A stretch of 64,000 nucleotides of DNA from Lepraria neglecta (taxonomy: Eukaryota; Ascomycota; Lecanoromycetes; Lecanorales; Stereocaulaceae), in NCBI GenBank assembly GCA_033220425.1, contig CM065651.1, positions 1,984,001 through 2,048,000 of the forward strand, in the 5' to 3' direction. A program made the position numbers and the translations under genes. Shown one piece after another: positions 20,246-32,383 of the stretch (the first letter of the stretch is position 1; each line of letters starts with the position of its first letter). The notes beneath the pieces are model-generated. The model was not told the origin of the DNA. It was given only the letters and a program-made list of their open reading frames with translations, and made no database searches.

Positions 20246-22109
20246 GATAGCCAATGAATTTGATACTATGAACGCTTTGTATAGTGAGGATTCTATAATT
20301 GACACGGCCTATCTCATGCATCTGCTACACTGTTCTTGCCGATAACGTACTGCGCTAATCTCAGAACGTGGGATACTCTCCATTCCCTGAAGAAGCTATA
20401 TTATGGTATATTTCGGTAGGATCTTTAATCTCTCGGACATTAATCTTATTCTCGACGAGCATCTTCCTTGACCGGGTGAGCCTATACTCACAAAGAGTTT
20501 CGTTCTGTATGCTTACTGACTCGTATTCAAGGCTATATAGTCGAGTTGACTCCTCCCGCGAACCTTCCTCCCTCCGAACGATGATCTCCCTATAAAATCT
20601 CCTCATAAACGCCTCTCATCCTCACGAGACTAAATATACTCCTACGATAATACTCTTCTACGAGACTCCCTCCCTGGGAAGATACGTCTATGCAAACCTA
20701 TACGATGATATACTATGCTAGAAAAATGGACTCCATGGTCATTTGCCTGGAGGTTCTGCCAAATTTATAGCTAACATGCCAGCCTCCCTAAAAAAGGGAC
20801 ACTTGCTGAATTATAACCAAGTTAAGCGTTGTTTCCCGCTTGAATTCTTGGTAAGGCTATTGTTTTGCCAGCTTAAGGCAGATCTACCCTAGTCTACAGA
20901 TACCAAGACATACTATTTCACTTGGCATTGACAGTCGAGACCTCAATAAGTAAACGCTTTTAGTAACGATGAGCTGATCTAAAGTATTGGTGGCTCATCG
21001 CCAACTCCGTCTACCAGGCCCTGCGTCCGTTCTCAAGATGGAGTAGATCCCAAAAGACCATATGGAAGCCTCTCTGAAAACCGAAAAATCTAGTCCCTTG
21101 CAACAGTCCATTGTGTCAATTCTTGATCATGTTCTTCATTCATCACAGTGATCTCTGATCTCTCGGCTCGACATTACCAGATCTCTCAACAAGAATGCCG
21201 GAAAGTTGTAAAATTCGTGGAGATTCTCCACATACATCGGGCCACTTCATTCTGCTCAAAATTCCTAAGCATACATCCAACCACCGAAGCTGGGCCCGTC
21301 TCAACCGCCACCGCCACCAATACCCCCACCACAACTGTTGGGTTTACGGCAATCCTCCTCCCACTGTAAAAGCCAAGTTCTGGCGAGAAGAGGAAGAAAT
21401 CGAGGGCCCAGTCTTGGAGGAACGCTGAGGTCACCCTCGCAACAAGCCTTGCCCTAAAGATCCCTACATCAATCAATTTCCTTCATCTGCAATCTCAAGT
21501 TCCTGCAGCTGCCTTTCCATCTCGGCTGCCGTGCACACAATAAGACCAGTCGCCATCATCACCGTCGCCGCTGAAGCAACAACATCAACCGTGAGCGCAA
21601 AATCCCTGACCTTGATCCTTTGCATTTCTCTCACTGCACCCAGCCAACCAAACTCAGGTCCAAACACATACCACAATAGTCTACCGTACGTTCCCACCCC
21701 TCCTCTCTCTGACCCAAGGACAAGGACAACCCACTGACACCCCCTTCCCTAGCATGCGCCACCCCCCTCCCAGACCTCTAATCAACCCTCTCCCTCCCCT
21801 TCGGCGCCCCCTACATCCTCACCAACGTCCCCGCCAGTACCACAACAACCTACTCCCTCAGCAACCCTCTCGCATGCTGCAACCTCTGCTTCTTCACCCT
21901 CCCCTACTGACTCAGTGCCAAATACCGCCCGGATGACGACTACACGGTTGTGGAGGCGACCGCTGATGTTAGCAGTGGTGGCGCGCAGACGGTCTAGTGT
22001 TTGAATGGTCCGGTCAAGGGGTTGACTTATGTGCAAGCTGATGTGGAGAGTGATTTTGGGAGTGTGGCGTCTTTTGCGGGTCCTTGTACAGTGGCAAACC
22101 GTTGGAAGC
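20246..22109. other. Gene-poor stretch, nothing firm
   Basis: The part at 20340-20720 is AT-rich with repeated CTC-GAG-type words and many stops. The part at 21140-22090 is C/A-rich on the plus strand with overlapping low-complexity ORFs (Pro/Thr/His-rich). A short segment near 21930-22080 (DDYTVVEATADVSSGGAQT, stop, CLNGPVKGLTYVQADVES) looks like the tail of a secreted protein but cannot be tied to a gene. Confidence 0.35.
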
Positions 22110-22883
22110 TTATACTGTTGGGCCCTTGCTCCTCAGCCCATATTTTCCCTTCTCATACTCCAATCTCACAGCATTCTCCATTCCGTATTCTTCAAAATTC
22201 AGCCTCTCCAGCCATGGCGCTTCGCTTAGCAGGCCCTCCAGGGTTCCTCGGATGGGTTGCTCGTCGGTGACTTTCCCGTGTATGTGCAACTCGTAGAAAC
22301 GAAAAATTGAATGTTGTTCGACATCGAAGTAGATTGTTACATTGCGAACCTTCAGCCCACGGATTTTTAACAGCCCAGTCACCAATTTGATACGATTTCC
22401 AATCTAGACGATATCGTAGTCCCACGGATGGCCCTCAGCTTCGAACTCTATGCTCCTCAGTCTCGTAGCACTGCGGGATCCGATTGATGTTTTGAAAGGG
22501 GTTAGTAAATCGCAATTAACGTGGTTGACGGGATACTTGTCAAGTTCGAAATGGAAGATGTTCTCGCCATAGAGGATCGGTGTTGCTTCTCTCTGGATTT
22601 GGCGACAGGTTCTCAACAGCTTGGGGAAGAGCTCAAGCGGATGTTTGCGCATTTCCAAACCCCGGCCATCGCACAATGCCCTGCCCACAAGCTCTTGGGT
22701 ATAGCCAATCTTTCTGATATGTATGACCTGTTGTTTTCCGCTACAACTGTCCCAGTGGTGTTCCTTTAGTCGAGCGATGAGGAGATGGCTATAGATCTCA
22801 AGGTGTATCTCTGTGGGCAGACTCAAGAACGGACTCTTGGTGATGGCATTTGACGCGCCTGAAGGATGGCTAGTGGCTGCCAT
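22110..22883 (-). pseudogene. 2EXR-like protein with one in-frame stop
   Basis: The frame from 22883 to 22110 (258 codons) is open except for one TAG at 22404-22406. It starts with an N-terminal Ser/Thr-rich segment, then FLSLPTEIHLEIYSHLL, a clear 2EXR/F-box-like opening, then LELFPKLLRTCRQIQREA and PILYGENIFHFEL, the TCRQIxxEAxPILY(G/E)xN pattern that is very common after this motif in fungal proteins. The part after the stop (GLKVRNVTIYFDVEQ) continues the same protein. CAG to TAG would account for the lesion. This is a longer subfamily than the small LPxELRxxIY proteins around it. Confidence 0.75.
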
Positions 22884-23261
22884 AATCAGCGGATGAAGTG
22901 GTGCGAGTGGTGGAGGTTGTCAGTTCTTGCGAGCTGGGGCTTGCGGGTAATGAGTAGTAGTTGGTATGGTCAGTACAGCGCGAGGATTGGACTTTAATAA
23001 GAAAAAAAAGTGTCAAATGCAAGGTCTTAACTTTTCAATTATTAGAGAGTTTGAAGTAAATTTGAGCCAGAGTATGTTCTAGGAGTGGAAGGCGGGGTCA
23101 TAGCAAAAGAAAAACATATCTCAGAAATAGATTGTTGCTTTGCATGCACAACATTCCTCTGCATGACTGGCTATAAACCCAGCGAATCCATCAAGACGTG
23201 ACATAGTTTCTGCTCAAAAGACTCTCCAATAGGGCTTACTTCACTTTTTTTGTGTCTTCTA
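22884..23261. other. Intergenic
   Basis: Upstream of the 2EXR-like pseudogene and downstream flank of the F-box gene. Nothing else seen. Confidence 0.5.
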
Positions 23262-24579
23262 CTAAACAATGTCCTTGTCTTCAGATACCGCCGACGCGCG
23301 TAGCTCCTCCAAATCCTTCAGTAGTGCTTTTGTTGGCTGGCAGTCCGAGAAGTGGGCTAACATCTCAGAAGCGGTGTAGAATCGCGCTTTTGCTATCTCG
23401 CCCCTGCAAGAGTATATACCTCCCAAGAGCTCCGTCGGATCATCGGTGTATGGCTTACCCTCAACATCAACCCCTCCAGGAAGCGACATCTGGCAAGGTC
23501 CACATCTATTGGTTTTCACCATCATACAACCTTTACAGCAATAGATCGGCGCGGTCGTCTGCAACGCGGGGATGAGGCTAGGCATTGAGACTAACCAAGT
23601 CCGGGGTTTCTGCACGTTGGGATGTAAATTCTTGAGGAAGGGGCCCGTGCTGGTTGCTTGCGCTGTTCCAATTTTCCTTGCCTCGGTCCTACTGACTAGA
23701 TAGTCGCCCTCAAGTTCATGAAGTGTATCAAGGCGAGAGTCCCTGGCGCCTTCCTCGGCATTGAAGAGCCAACCGCCCTTATAGCTATCTGCCAACTGTA
23801 TCTTGGGCAATGATGAGTCTGGAGCGGTGTCATATTCAATGCCATACACCCGTTTGGCAGAGCCAAGGGTGATTGGTACGAGCTCAGGGTCGTATTGAGC
23901 GCAACGCTGGCAGCAGCGTTGTAGTCCAAGTAGTGAGATGTAGCCTCCAAATCGATTGCATACAACACATCTCGACTGTGTTAGAACATCATGGAGGCGG
24001 GCGATCGAAAACAAAGATTGTAGGCCTGTCTTGTGAAGTGCTTTGACGGCGGCGGAAGCGTGGGTCATGACATCCGTGTACTTAGGCATCGAAAGAACCA
24101 CTGAAATTACCTCAGATTAGCAATTTCCTCCAACATAGAGCAAAATACCCACTCATGCGAGCGCAAGAGTTGACAAGCTTGAATCTTTGAAGATCTGGTA
24201 TACTCAACTCCGAGAAAATCATCTCAATGATGTCGTAAGGTCGCTCCAAGGCCCCGAGATATGGTGCTGTGTCGGAGCTGCCAACTGCGCCTAGGTGAGG
24301 AGTATTAGACTGAGAGTCATTCTCGGGTGGTCCTGATACAGCGAGACTATGTAGAATCCCAGACTGCTCGAACCCAAATCCAGTGATATGGAGCGATTCA
24401 GCTGCTTCCAGCGCTAAAGCTTTATGTTGCCAGCAGAACGGCGGACCTCGAGGTATTCTTCGAGCGCAGCGGTCGTGTTTGTGACGTCTGGGCTGGTCAA
24501 GCCATTTACACTGCTCACTCATGATGCTAGTGCAATAACCGAAGGTAGGGTATTTGGATGGCTTCAGTCTGCAGTCCAA
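23262..24579 (-). CDS. F-box domain protein with Cys-rich C-terminal region
   Basis: Two exons, 24579-24153 and 24100-23262, joined across a 52-bp GTGGGT...TTTCAG intron, give 421 residues. The start may instead be the Met at residue 20 (24522), just before SEQCKWLD. The N-terminus has a small Cys/His-rich patch (CKWLD...HDRCARR...FCWQHKA). The F-box is at about 111-142 (PYDIIEMIFSELSIPDLQRF). After the splice comes MVLSMPKYTDVMTHASAAVK, then CVVCNRFGGYISLLGLQRCC and C-terminal CC/C-x-C pairs, a layout typical of a fungal F-box family. Such proteins usually recruit substrates to SCF ubiquitin ligases through Skp1. No lesions seen; it is one of the few intact genes. Confidence 0.82.
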
Positions 24580-25803
24580 TAGCGATGTTAATGGCGAAGT
24601 ATCCGTGGGCGGTGTCTAAGGAGTAATTTTAAGGTACAATGATGACTGACACTTGTGGGGTCGTGTTGATAGAAGCGTGAAGGACTGTATCACTGATGAA
24701 GCGTGAAGGCATGCCACTTTCTGCTCGATCACAAAGTCACTTCGTCCTAGTGCGAAGCTCATAGCGTGTGATAGATGAGATCAGCTTTTATTGGGCTTGA
24801 GTGTTGGCCTGGTAAAATGCCGCGCTAGCATGTGTCGTTCTGCGTCAAAATTAAGGGTGTCGAAGCGTGGATTTAGCGTGCTTGATTATTGTGTTCTATG
24901 GTATCGAAGTAGCCAATTCTACCGCGTCTTAGCATCAACCAGACGGACGCGGGTCTTACATGTGTTATTTGCGAGAGAAGTAGCGCCTTTGAAGCGTGGG
25001 ATGTATCAATCTATGTTTAATCGCCAAGGCATTTACGCCAGATAAGCTCGCACCTTCCTCTGTGATTGTTTGAATGTCACTGAGCAGGAGCACGAAGTAG
25101 GTCAGATACTACTCTATGGATTGGCAGGAAATCTGATGTTGGCGCCAGCTTCGCGAATGCCAAGCACAAGTAGGTTCCCCTATATTCACTCTGTCCTGGG
25201 AGGGTGCTCCAATTCTTCCGATGTCGCGTCATTTTCTTGCACCACTCGAGCAACATCCAGGCCTTTGTCAGAATTCATAGCAATGCATTAGATTCCTTAC
25301 CCTCGCCAGCGTCAATCAATATGCTACCGAAGCCCGATACGACTCGAAATGGAGGGAAAGGACCAGAAGACCGCGAAGGGTGTCCGGATCAATTGCGGCG
25401 ACGACCAGTGTTTCCACGGGGTAGAGCCCTTCGTCTCGATCGATGTTCCTACCTACAGCCCAATCTTCGGTGCAAACACTTCGGCGCCCACCTCGATGAT
25501 ATCCAAGCATGTTGGGTTGCCAGTCCGAGTATGCAAGCTCCCACCAGATCCCACTTGGGTGAACAGCAACGAAATCGGGACTTGTGTCAACCAAGAAGCC
25601 ACCTTCCTCATGCGCCAACTAGACCCCACTAAGGCGGCCCAGGGACGTCCCTAATACCCAAACGTGCTGTCCGAACGCCTACTAACCAACGTTCAGGGCC
25701 AACTCAACGCGTTGCACCATCTCAGTCGCCTTCTTGTGACGTAAGATTGGCACTGGGGAAGGACGATTGATATATCCAAGGTTCATGCAATACACTTTTT
25801 GGT
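24580..25803. other. Intergenic with one unrecognised ORF
   Basis: An ORF at 25349-25654 (+, 101 codons) has several Cys residues and ends near a further Cys-rich reading (about 25660-25720) in another frame, possibly a decayed secreted protein. No family is recognised. The rest is the upstream region of the F-box gene. Confidence 0.3.
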
Positions 25804-25992
25804 TCATGATAGCTCCAACTGCCTCGTGATGGATCGTTTTCGAGACACAAAGGCATCGAGGTTGTCTTCAGCTATGCGTTCGTACACCATGTTGCGGATT
25901 TCTGGAGCGAATCCCGAGAAGACTACGCTAGTGGAAGTAGCTATGGTGTCATTGTATGGCAAGGCGAATGGGTGAGTTACTAGCTGATGCAA
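25804..25992 (-). pseudogene. LPxELRxxIY-family N-terminal fragment
   Basis: A 62-codon ORF containing VVFSGFAPEIRNMVYERIAE followed by FVSRKRSI. The FAPEIRNMVYERI core corresponds to LPRELRDMIYSDLV in the intact copy, and the SRKRS stretch to its RASKS block. The frame ends at TAG or TGA soon after, and no downstream family blocks are visible, so it is a truncated relic. Confidence 0.6.
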
Positions 25993-26464
25993 GTCATGAT
26001 CTGGGGCTATGGAGGTTGGAGTTTGGTTTTGTTTTGGACTTGGACAAATACCGGACTGATTTCGTTCCGGCTTAATTCACTTGAAGCAACCTCGAATTAG
26101 AGAATGCTTACTCCATTGCGATTGACCAGAAGCTCATCTCAGCGAGTATGATAGTAGCCAAACATCGGTTCTTGTTATTTAAGTGGGATAAATTGCCAGC
26201 TGTTATATATCTGCTGTGCCAGTCCTTAGCCTTTCGACGGCACAAGTTCGACAGATTGCGAGTCATTCTGGTCTCTACTAACTAAAGTTTCGATGATGTG
26301 AACATGGGAACTTAACAACTCATGGGTTCTCTAGAGTTTGCGCCTTTGGCCATGCACTTTCGAGGACCTACAGGCTTTTGTGTTCTCTGATAAGCCGCCC
26401 TTATAGCTCAGCAAGTTGTAAATTGACAGACTCCACGCCTCCAGAAGGGCAGATCCGATCACTC
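25993..26464. other. Intergenic, nothing recognised
   Basis: No ORF of note between the family fragment and repeat copy A. Confidence 0.5.
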
Positions 26465-26849
26465 TTAGTGTTCTCACTCCTGAAGCTATACACACCGGCA
26501 CAAGTGGATATGTAAATAGATGCTTGGGCGGTCCAACGCCAGGGCTAGCAGGCCTAGAAAGGCTACAACAGGTGCCCCAGCGCTAGAAGACTCCCATGCC
26601 TAGGCGGCATAGACCTGGAGTGTAGATAGGCTATATATAGGCTATGTATAAGGTGCGGGTGGGCGGGAAAGAACTGCTATGGCTCTGAAAGAGATGAACT
26701 CGACTGAAGAGCCAACTGCTGGTGGGATGCTCATACAAATAGTGCTCTCAGGAAGCACGGATCTCTCGCTATGGCCCATGGTCATGGCGCATGGCTGAAA
26801 CCGCATCTGATCATGAGACACACTAACCCACAGTCCCACTGTAGCGAAT
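26465..26849. repeat. Dispersed repeat, copy A (with 109-bp insertion)
   Basis: Matches copy B at 44630-44905 end to end. The only length difference is 109 bp at 26501-26609, bounded by the 5-bp direct repeat CGGCA at 26496-26500 and 26605-26609. Outside it the two copies are collinear over 276 bp with only about five or six substitutions. Flanking sequence is unrelated. A minus-strand ORF of 65 codons is open in both copies but has no recognised family. Confidence 0.9.
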
Positions 26850-27314
26850 AGCTCTTATTTTGCTCTAGAATCCGATTTTGACATGGCAACAGCGCCGACT
26901 TTGACTTAGTTGGTGACTTCAAAATGGTCAAGTGAGGATCATCCCAAACTTTGTTTTCTCTATCGTATCACATATGTAGCTTAGAAGCGCTCAAACAACT
27001 CAGTTCGTAGTTATTAATCTTAAGAATAAGACGGACTATAGGCTTTGAGCTTCACTGCTGCATCGCTTCTTCGTTCCCAAATAAGGCTAGTTCAATGTTT
27101 CAATGTTTTTATCTCTATCAATCCACCGACTGGCAAACCCTTGCCCAATCCCACCTCTCACAGCACGCCAAATACCATTCTCCAATCAATTCGAGGGGTA
27201 GCGGCGCAATATCTGCATATTGTGACAAGGATCACCCAATCACCTTTCATTCCGGACGTGGAGCCCCAAACTTGTCCTCCTCAGCAAACAGATCGCGGTA
27301 CCCTGGCGACTTCC
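26850..27314. other. Intergenic, nothing recognised
   Basis: Includes the 3' flank of the next family pseudogene. The plus-strand ORFs at 27045-27461 are shadows or unassigned. Confidence 0.4.
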
Positions 27315-27975
27315 TCACAAGTCTTTCTGGCACTCCTCTTGGATAGAACGCCATCTGCCTTCAAACACGTCACGGTCCCAGTCGACCTCCCCAAGCGTGG
27401 GCTGCAACTCCTGCATAGCTTTCTGGTACGACCGATACATCCTTCCGCATACTATCTGTAAGTCGCAATCTTCCAGAGACTGAGGCCAAGGTTTTTCCCC
27501 ATGCCATTCAAGCTCAATCTTCACGACAACCTTCTCGAAGCCTGTGAAAGTCTTGAGTACGTTGAGTGCTTCAAAAGCTACCATGATATGATGAATGTGA
27601 TTGGGAAAAATTCGAAAGTGACGGTGCACACCTCACGGGGGACGTCTGATCCAGAGAAGACCTTGAGAATATCGAGCTCGCGAAGACCGCCAAACTGAGG
27701 ATAACAGCTTGTATTGGCGCGCAAGCTAATGTTCTGGATCTTTGCAGCCAGTTCTTGACTTGGTCTCATGGTAGGGCTGAGCGTGGCGTAGCCGAAGTTC
27801 CTTCGGCAGACACCGTGCTTGAAGATCAAATCTGACATCTCCTTGTTGATAGCGGTGGAGGTTTGCATGATGCTGACATCGCCTGCTTGAACATATGGGC
27901 ATATGCCATGTCTCGAATCTCTCGGGGCGGGAGAGCAAGACAGCCAAGTCGCTTGTAGGTGGGTGTGAATGCCAT
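27315..27975 (-). pseudogene. LPxELRxxIY-family copy with two frameshifts
   Basis: From ATG at 27973-27975 the frame reads GCLALPPREIRDMAYAHMF, then one base must be skipped (near 27895) to continue QAGDVSIMQTSTAINKE, the equivalent of QSGQVNILRASKSLHKE in the intact copy. It goes on through RRNFGYA and AAKIQNISLRA to VPREVCTVTFEFFP. A second shift at about 27600-27620 leads to FEALNVLKTFTGFEKVVVKI and the C-terminal part ending at 27315. The segments are in family order, so this is one gene broken by two small indels. Function unknown. Confidence 0.7.
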
Positions 27976-28799
27976 GTTCGGATTGGTGTTGTCGTTGTTG
28001 GAAGAACAGAATTGTATCGTTGTTGTAGTGGTGAAACTTTTCGGCTCGCAATAGCGGTTGAGAGTGTTGTATGTTTCTGGTTGGTGGTGATGGATGATGA
28101 TGAAAGAAAAGAAGATGGAGAGAATCCTAGCAGGATATATACGGTTGACATGATCGTATCATCACACAAGGTGTGTCCAAATCAACAGTGTCAAGTCATG
28201 GCTTTGAGTGGTCAATTACGGGGCTTTACCCACGTGTTCCAACTCAAAATATAGCAACGGCCTTTTACACAGGCGGCATAGGCTATGTCGCGTAGCGAGA
28301 GACAAATTGGACTTTTTTAACATATAAGAACTTCAACATGTATAAGTCATTGGTAACGTGATACATCACACATAGCTTACAGAATTTTCGTACGTCCTCT
28401 TGGTGGCATGAGTAGTTGAACAAAGACAAAGGAGACAACATCAAAGGATTATTGACATCATTCACATTTGCAATTGTCAAAGGAAAGAAGTCATGCAGAT
28501 GTGTATTCGAATTGCGGAGTACAGAGCATTGCCATTTGGGAATTTGCACTTCTGGCAACTCTCGCCAATTTGTTGCTAGAATTAATTATGTAGTCCCATA
28601 AGGGGAGAGAAGAATACCGTGGGGGCCAGAAGCTCTGTGCTGCATCAGAGTTGAAAGCATTGATGAGTCAAAGTGTAGATTCGCTGAAGCTGTTGGCCTC
28701 AAGACTCTCGAGGTCCGTGTGCTAGCTGCGCAACACCGTAGTCGTTCCTGTGATTCTGGCCCGTAGAACCCTCCGCCCAAGCTGAACATGTAGACCAGA
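27976..28799. other. Intergenic, nothing recognised
   Basis: Upstream of the frameshifted copy and downstream of the intact copy at 28800. No ORF with family features. Confidence 0.45.
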
Positions 28800-29468
28800 C
28801 TAGAAGGTGTATTCGGTATCCGATACCGGGATGTTGTCACTGCAAATTGTCGAGTTGTTGATAGGACGGAATGCCAAATACCGACCTTTGTTATCCAAAC
28901 CCTCCACTGCGACTCCAAGGGCAAGCTCCAGCTCCTGGCGGAAAGCGCTGACCATATCCACAGCTTTCTCCAGTGTCTCATCAAAGCATTCCAACACTGG
29001 CGCCCCTTCGAGAAACTTTGGTACAATGTGCATAACCACCTCCTCGAAACTCTGAAGTGTTTTCATAGCTTCGAAGTCGTCAGGCTCCATGAAGGTGTGG
29101 TGGAATGGATGTATCTCCAGGTGGACGGAACACACCCCTCGAGGAATGTTGGGGTCCCAGCGAAAGGCTAAGATACCCTCATCATCGCGATCGAATTCAT
29201 CGTCGTGATCGGGAACACTCCAGCAGACATCCACATTTTGAATCCGCTCCCCAGTTCCTCGAGTCGGCAGGTTCGAACGGCACTCTAGTCCTTTTGGGTA
29301 GTTGACAAACATTAGATATGGTATTTCTTTGTCAATAAGGGGTATGACTTCGTTGCTTATCACTCGATTGGTCCTTAGGATAGCGAGATCACGAGATGCG
29401 ACAAGAAAACCATAGATCTGGTTGCGAAGCTCGCCCGGGAGTCTGGAAAAAGGAAATTCAGTCATCAT
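28800..29468 (-). CDS. LPxELRxxIY (2EXR/F-box-like) family protein, intact
   Basis: A 222-residue intact ORF. It opens MMTEFPFSRLPGELRNQIYG, continues with LAILRTNRVISNE (the ILRxS block), GERIQNVDVCW, PRGVCSVHLEIHPF, FEEVVMHI and ends with KGRYLAFRP about twenty residues before its stop. All family blocks are present in order, making it a good reference copy beside 14583-15452. Sequence between blocks is highly divergent from the other copies, so the expansion is old or fast-evolving. No signal peptide or membrane segment. Function unknown. Confidence 0.7.
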   Translation of the reverse strand: MMTEFPFSRLPGELRNQIYGFLVASRDLAILRTNRVISNEVIPLIDKEIPYLMFVNYPKGLECRSNLPTRGTGERIQNVDVCWSVPDHDDEFDRDDEGILAFRWDPNIPRGVCSVHLEIHPFHHTFMEPDDFEAMKTLQSFEEVVMHIVPKFLEGAPVLECFDETLEKAVDMVSAFRQELELALGVAVEGLDNKGRYLAFRPINNSTICSDNIPVSDTEYTF

Positions 29469-30566
29469 TGGCTTGTAGAATGGGACGCAGCGAGTTATGG
29501 TGAGTTCGAGCCGCGGTGATCAAGTGGATTGATTGTGATGAGCACAGGTCTGAATTGGCGAAGAATGCGTGCTTGCTTCGGGAGACTTCTGAAGCACAGA
29601 GAGGATGTCAGATAATCCAGAGCTACTTCCGTTCTAAAATGAAATGACCAAATTTTCACGTGCATCAGCATAGCACATGAATAAGGTTTTGCCAAGACGG
29701 CCATTCCTTCGCAAACACAGCTGATCGCCTAGGCGACCGTAGTTAGACCCAGAACATTCCAGCTAATGCTCTTGGCAGGGACTGAACCCGAAGCTTTATA
29801 CGGGTAATCCTCGGCCGTTCAGCTGAATGGGGCTGGCCTTCGCCATGTGGCGCAATTCTGTGGAGCGCTTCTAAAAACTTCTCAGTTCGTGAAAGACTGG
29901 ATCCAGGGATATCTTTACTTTGATTTTTGAAGGGGTGTGTACCACGTAGTCAAGGGATTCCTACAAATCAGCTTTGAAGGTCGATGTGAAGCTGAGCAGA
30001 TATCATTTGAGCTCGCGGCCGTTAGGAAACGATTGATCAATGGAATCTATTCAGGTTCCTTTTCAGCATTAAATAGATCGCCCCTGGCCTTGCTTTGATT
30101 GTAACGACGATAACCGTCGTATTCTACTCCTTCCAAATTGTGTAGAAAAGGCTACGGTACATCCACCTCATCCCCCCAATAAGCCTACTCCCTAGCACCT
30201 TTTCCCTTTGGCTTCTTGAATACCGGCTCAGACCTCCGAGAGGATGGGAATCTCGGGGTCCTTCCTTGTGAGTACGAGGGAGTCGATTGGCTGTCGTCTT
30301 GTTCGAAGGTTTGACGTTTGATTGCTGAGAGGGGGACTCGACGAGCATGACTTCTGGATCGGGTAGCTGGTCAACAGCGGCACAAATTCTTTGGAGGTGG
30401 ACCTGGAAGGAATGTGTGTACTCGAGACCATTCTCGAGTATATGGGAATATCTTTAGGTCACCACAGCGGCCACCAACCGCTCGGAATGATGCTAAAGGA
30501 CGGCATCGATATCGGCTTGCTCGATTTGAGACTAACGGTCGATGACTCACTTGTAATCTTAGAATC
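29469..30566. other. Intergenic, nothing recognised
   Basis: A short GGGTTCAGTCCC-like word on the minus strand near 29780 was checked as a possible tRNA T arm and rejected. No long ORF. Confidence 0.4.
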
Positions 30567-32134
30567 CTAGATCACTTGTGATCCTCCAGAACCCGTACCA
30601 GACCTATTATTGACTCGACGAGTCTTCTTGGATCGTTGATTCGAGGAGACTGGGGGTGGAGGTTTCGTTCGAGCCCCGACCGGAGCTCTGCGACTGGAGC
30701 TAGTAAATGTGTCAGCGTCTAGGGCAAGCTCGTCAGCTGACGTCTCAGATTCTGGTCGAGTAGGCTCGTTCGATGGCTGTGACGTAAAGCTTTGCGTGGA
30801 TGACACCAAATCTGAATATTCCGCATCTGGCACCTTGCCATTCGCCGCCGCTATAAGTTCCTCCCGTTTCTCTTTCGCCCAGTCTCTAGCGTTCCTTAAA
30901 GCGCCAGCTCCTTGTCGGAAGGTTTCTGGGTTGCCGGTCATGGCGAACGAGTTGAGTTGGGTTATACGGTATTCGGTAGGATTTGTAGGACTTTCGGACG
31001 CAGTAGGATGGGTTGTATATATGGTAAGGAGGCCACTATGATGATAGGTTGATGTGATCGTATAAGCTTTGTTGTCGAATGGCGTCTCCTGACCAACATA
31101 AGATCGAAGCTCATGTACCCCACGGGCACCCAAAGCCCCGTCATACATTGCTTGTAGCTTGGACACAGGCGCACTCCCATTTGGGCCCTTCGCCTCCGTG
31201 AAGAAATTGGGCAGGCACGGTGCGGCGGTGTTCGTTGACGGCACGATGTAGGGGCCCAGCTCTTCCCGGATGTGCTTGTCTAGTTCCACCGGACGGCTTC
31301 CATCGTAGAAGTCCGGCTTAGCCTTGGTGATAGAGCCGTCGGTCAGGTGTTTGAGATTTCCGAAATAGAGATTCTCCTGCGAGGGAATATCGGCGGTGCC
31401 AGCAATGATCGGGAATGCCTTGCTCATCACCGTATTCTCGGTCAAAGCCTGCATGTTTGTCTTTTCAAACTTCCGAAATGCTTCACGAGGAAAGCGTGAT
31501 GGTGAAAGAGAAGGCCGTGGCCGTGCTAGCATTTCGTTTATTTCCTCCCAGTTGTCTGGATATACGGAGCCATTATCATCACCATGGTCGTACCCATGCG
31601 GGTAGATACCATTATTAATGAGATGCTGCTCGAAGTTAGGGTCGTAGGCAGAAGATTTCCTGGTCTTCGAGGATGTATCCGAAATTTTGGCTCGTTTCCT
31701 AGAACCCGATTGACTCGAGTCCATCATTCGATTGGAAGGAGCTGCGGTTTCGGGTTCTGGATACTATCATACAGTTAGAAAGCTGTCTGAGAAGGTTGAA
31801 TCGAACTTACAGCCCTAAGGTGATCGAGGCTTGGTCCACCGTGTCTTGCGAAGCGCTTGAGCTGTACAAGGTCAATGTCCTCCTTGCTAGTCCGCTCAGG
31901 TGGCACAGGAGCAGCAGGCCACACAGTCCTTCGATCAAACTCTCGAAGAGCGCGGGGAGTAAGCCACAGCCGTGACAGGTTATCCCAAAAGGAACTGGGT
32001 GTCCTGTATCGTTGCTGATTCTCGAGCTTTCGTCGTTTGGCCGTGGGCGGCGATGAAGAGTCAGTCGCAGGCTCTGCTTCAACACACAGCTTTCGTTTCC
32101 GATTACAGGGCATTGAAGATTTCTCTAGAGGCAT
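30567..32134 (-). CDS. DUF7924-like protein with PD-(D/E)XK nuclease signature
   Basis: Two exons, 32134-31811 and 31763-30567, joined by a 47-bp GTAAGT...GATAG intron in phase 0, give 506 residues. The first exon is basic with a KRRKLE-type nuclear signal and SFWDNLSRLWLTPRALREFD then FARHGGPSLDHLRA, conserved at the start of this fungal family. The core has KPDFYDGSRP (Asp259), LGPYIVPSTN, and FFTEAKGPNG with Glu298 and Lys300, which is the D...ExK pattern of the PD-(D/E)XK fold, then SKLQAMYDGALGARGVHELR. The C-terminus is Ser/Thr/Pro-rich and ends basic. The family is expanded in ascomycetes with no settled role; nuclease activity is inferred from the motif only. Frame is intact. Confidence 0.8.
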
Positions 32135-32383
32135 TGAACCTCAGTCTTATAAAATGCCTTATTTCAATAGATGATAGATAGCGTGCGTCTTTCACAACTG
32201 CGCTAGCCTGTGAGTCATTTCGGATTGCGGGGTTGATAGCCAATCAACGGAATGCCTGGAAGTTGCTATAAATAGTTATGCGCGGGATAGCACCCACACC
32301 TTCGTTCCATTGAAAAAGATGATGGTGTAAGCACTTTGCGCACTGCAGCTTCGAGCCCCCACCCACGTCTATCGGATTCTCGA

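Noticed and set aside
26642-26839. A 65-codon ORF conserved in both dispersed repeats as a protein gene
   Set aside because: It is open in both copies, but they are nearly identical anyway, so openness says little. It starts at a non-ATG codon in the reading used, and has no family features.
29760-29835. A possible minus-strand tRNA with a GGGTTCAGTCCC word
   Set aside because: The T-arm stem does not pair over five bases and no cloverleaf or proper anticodon loop can be drawn.
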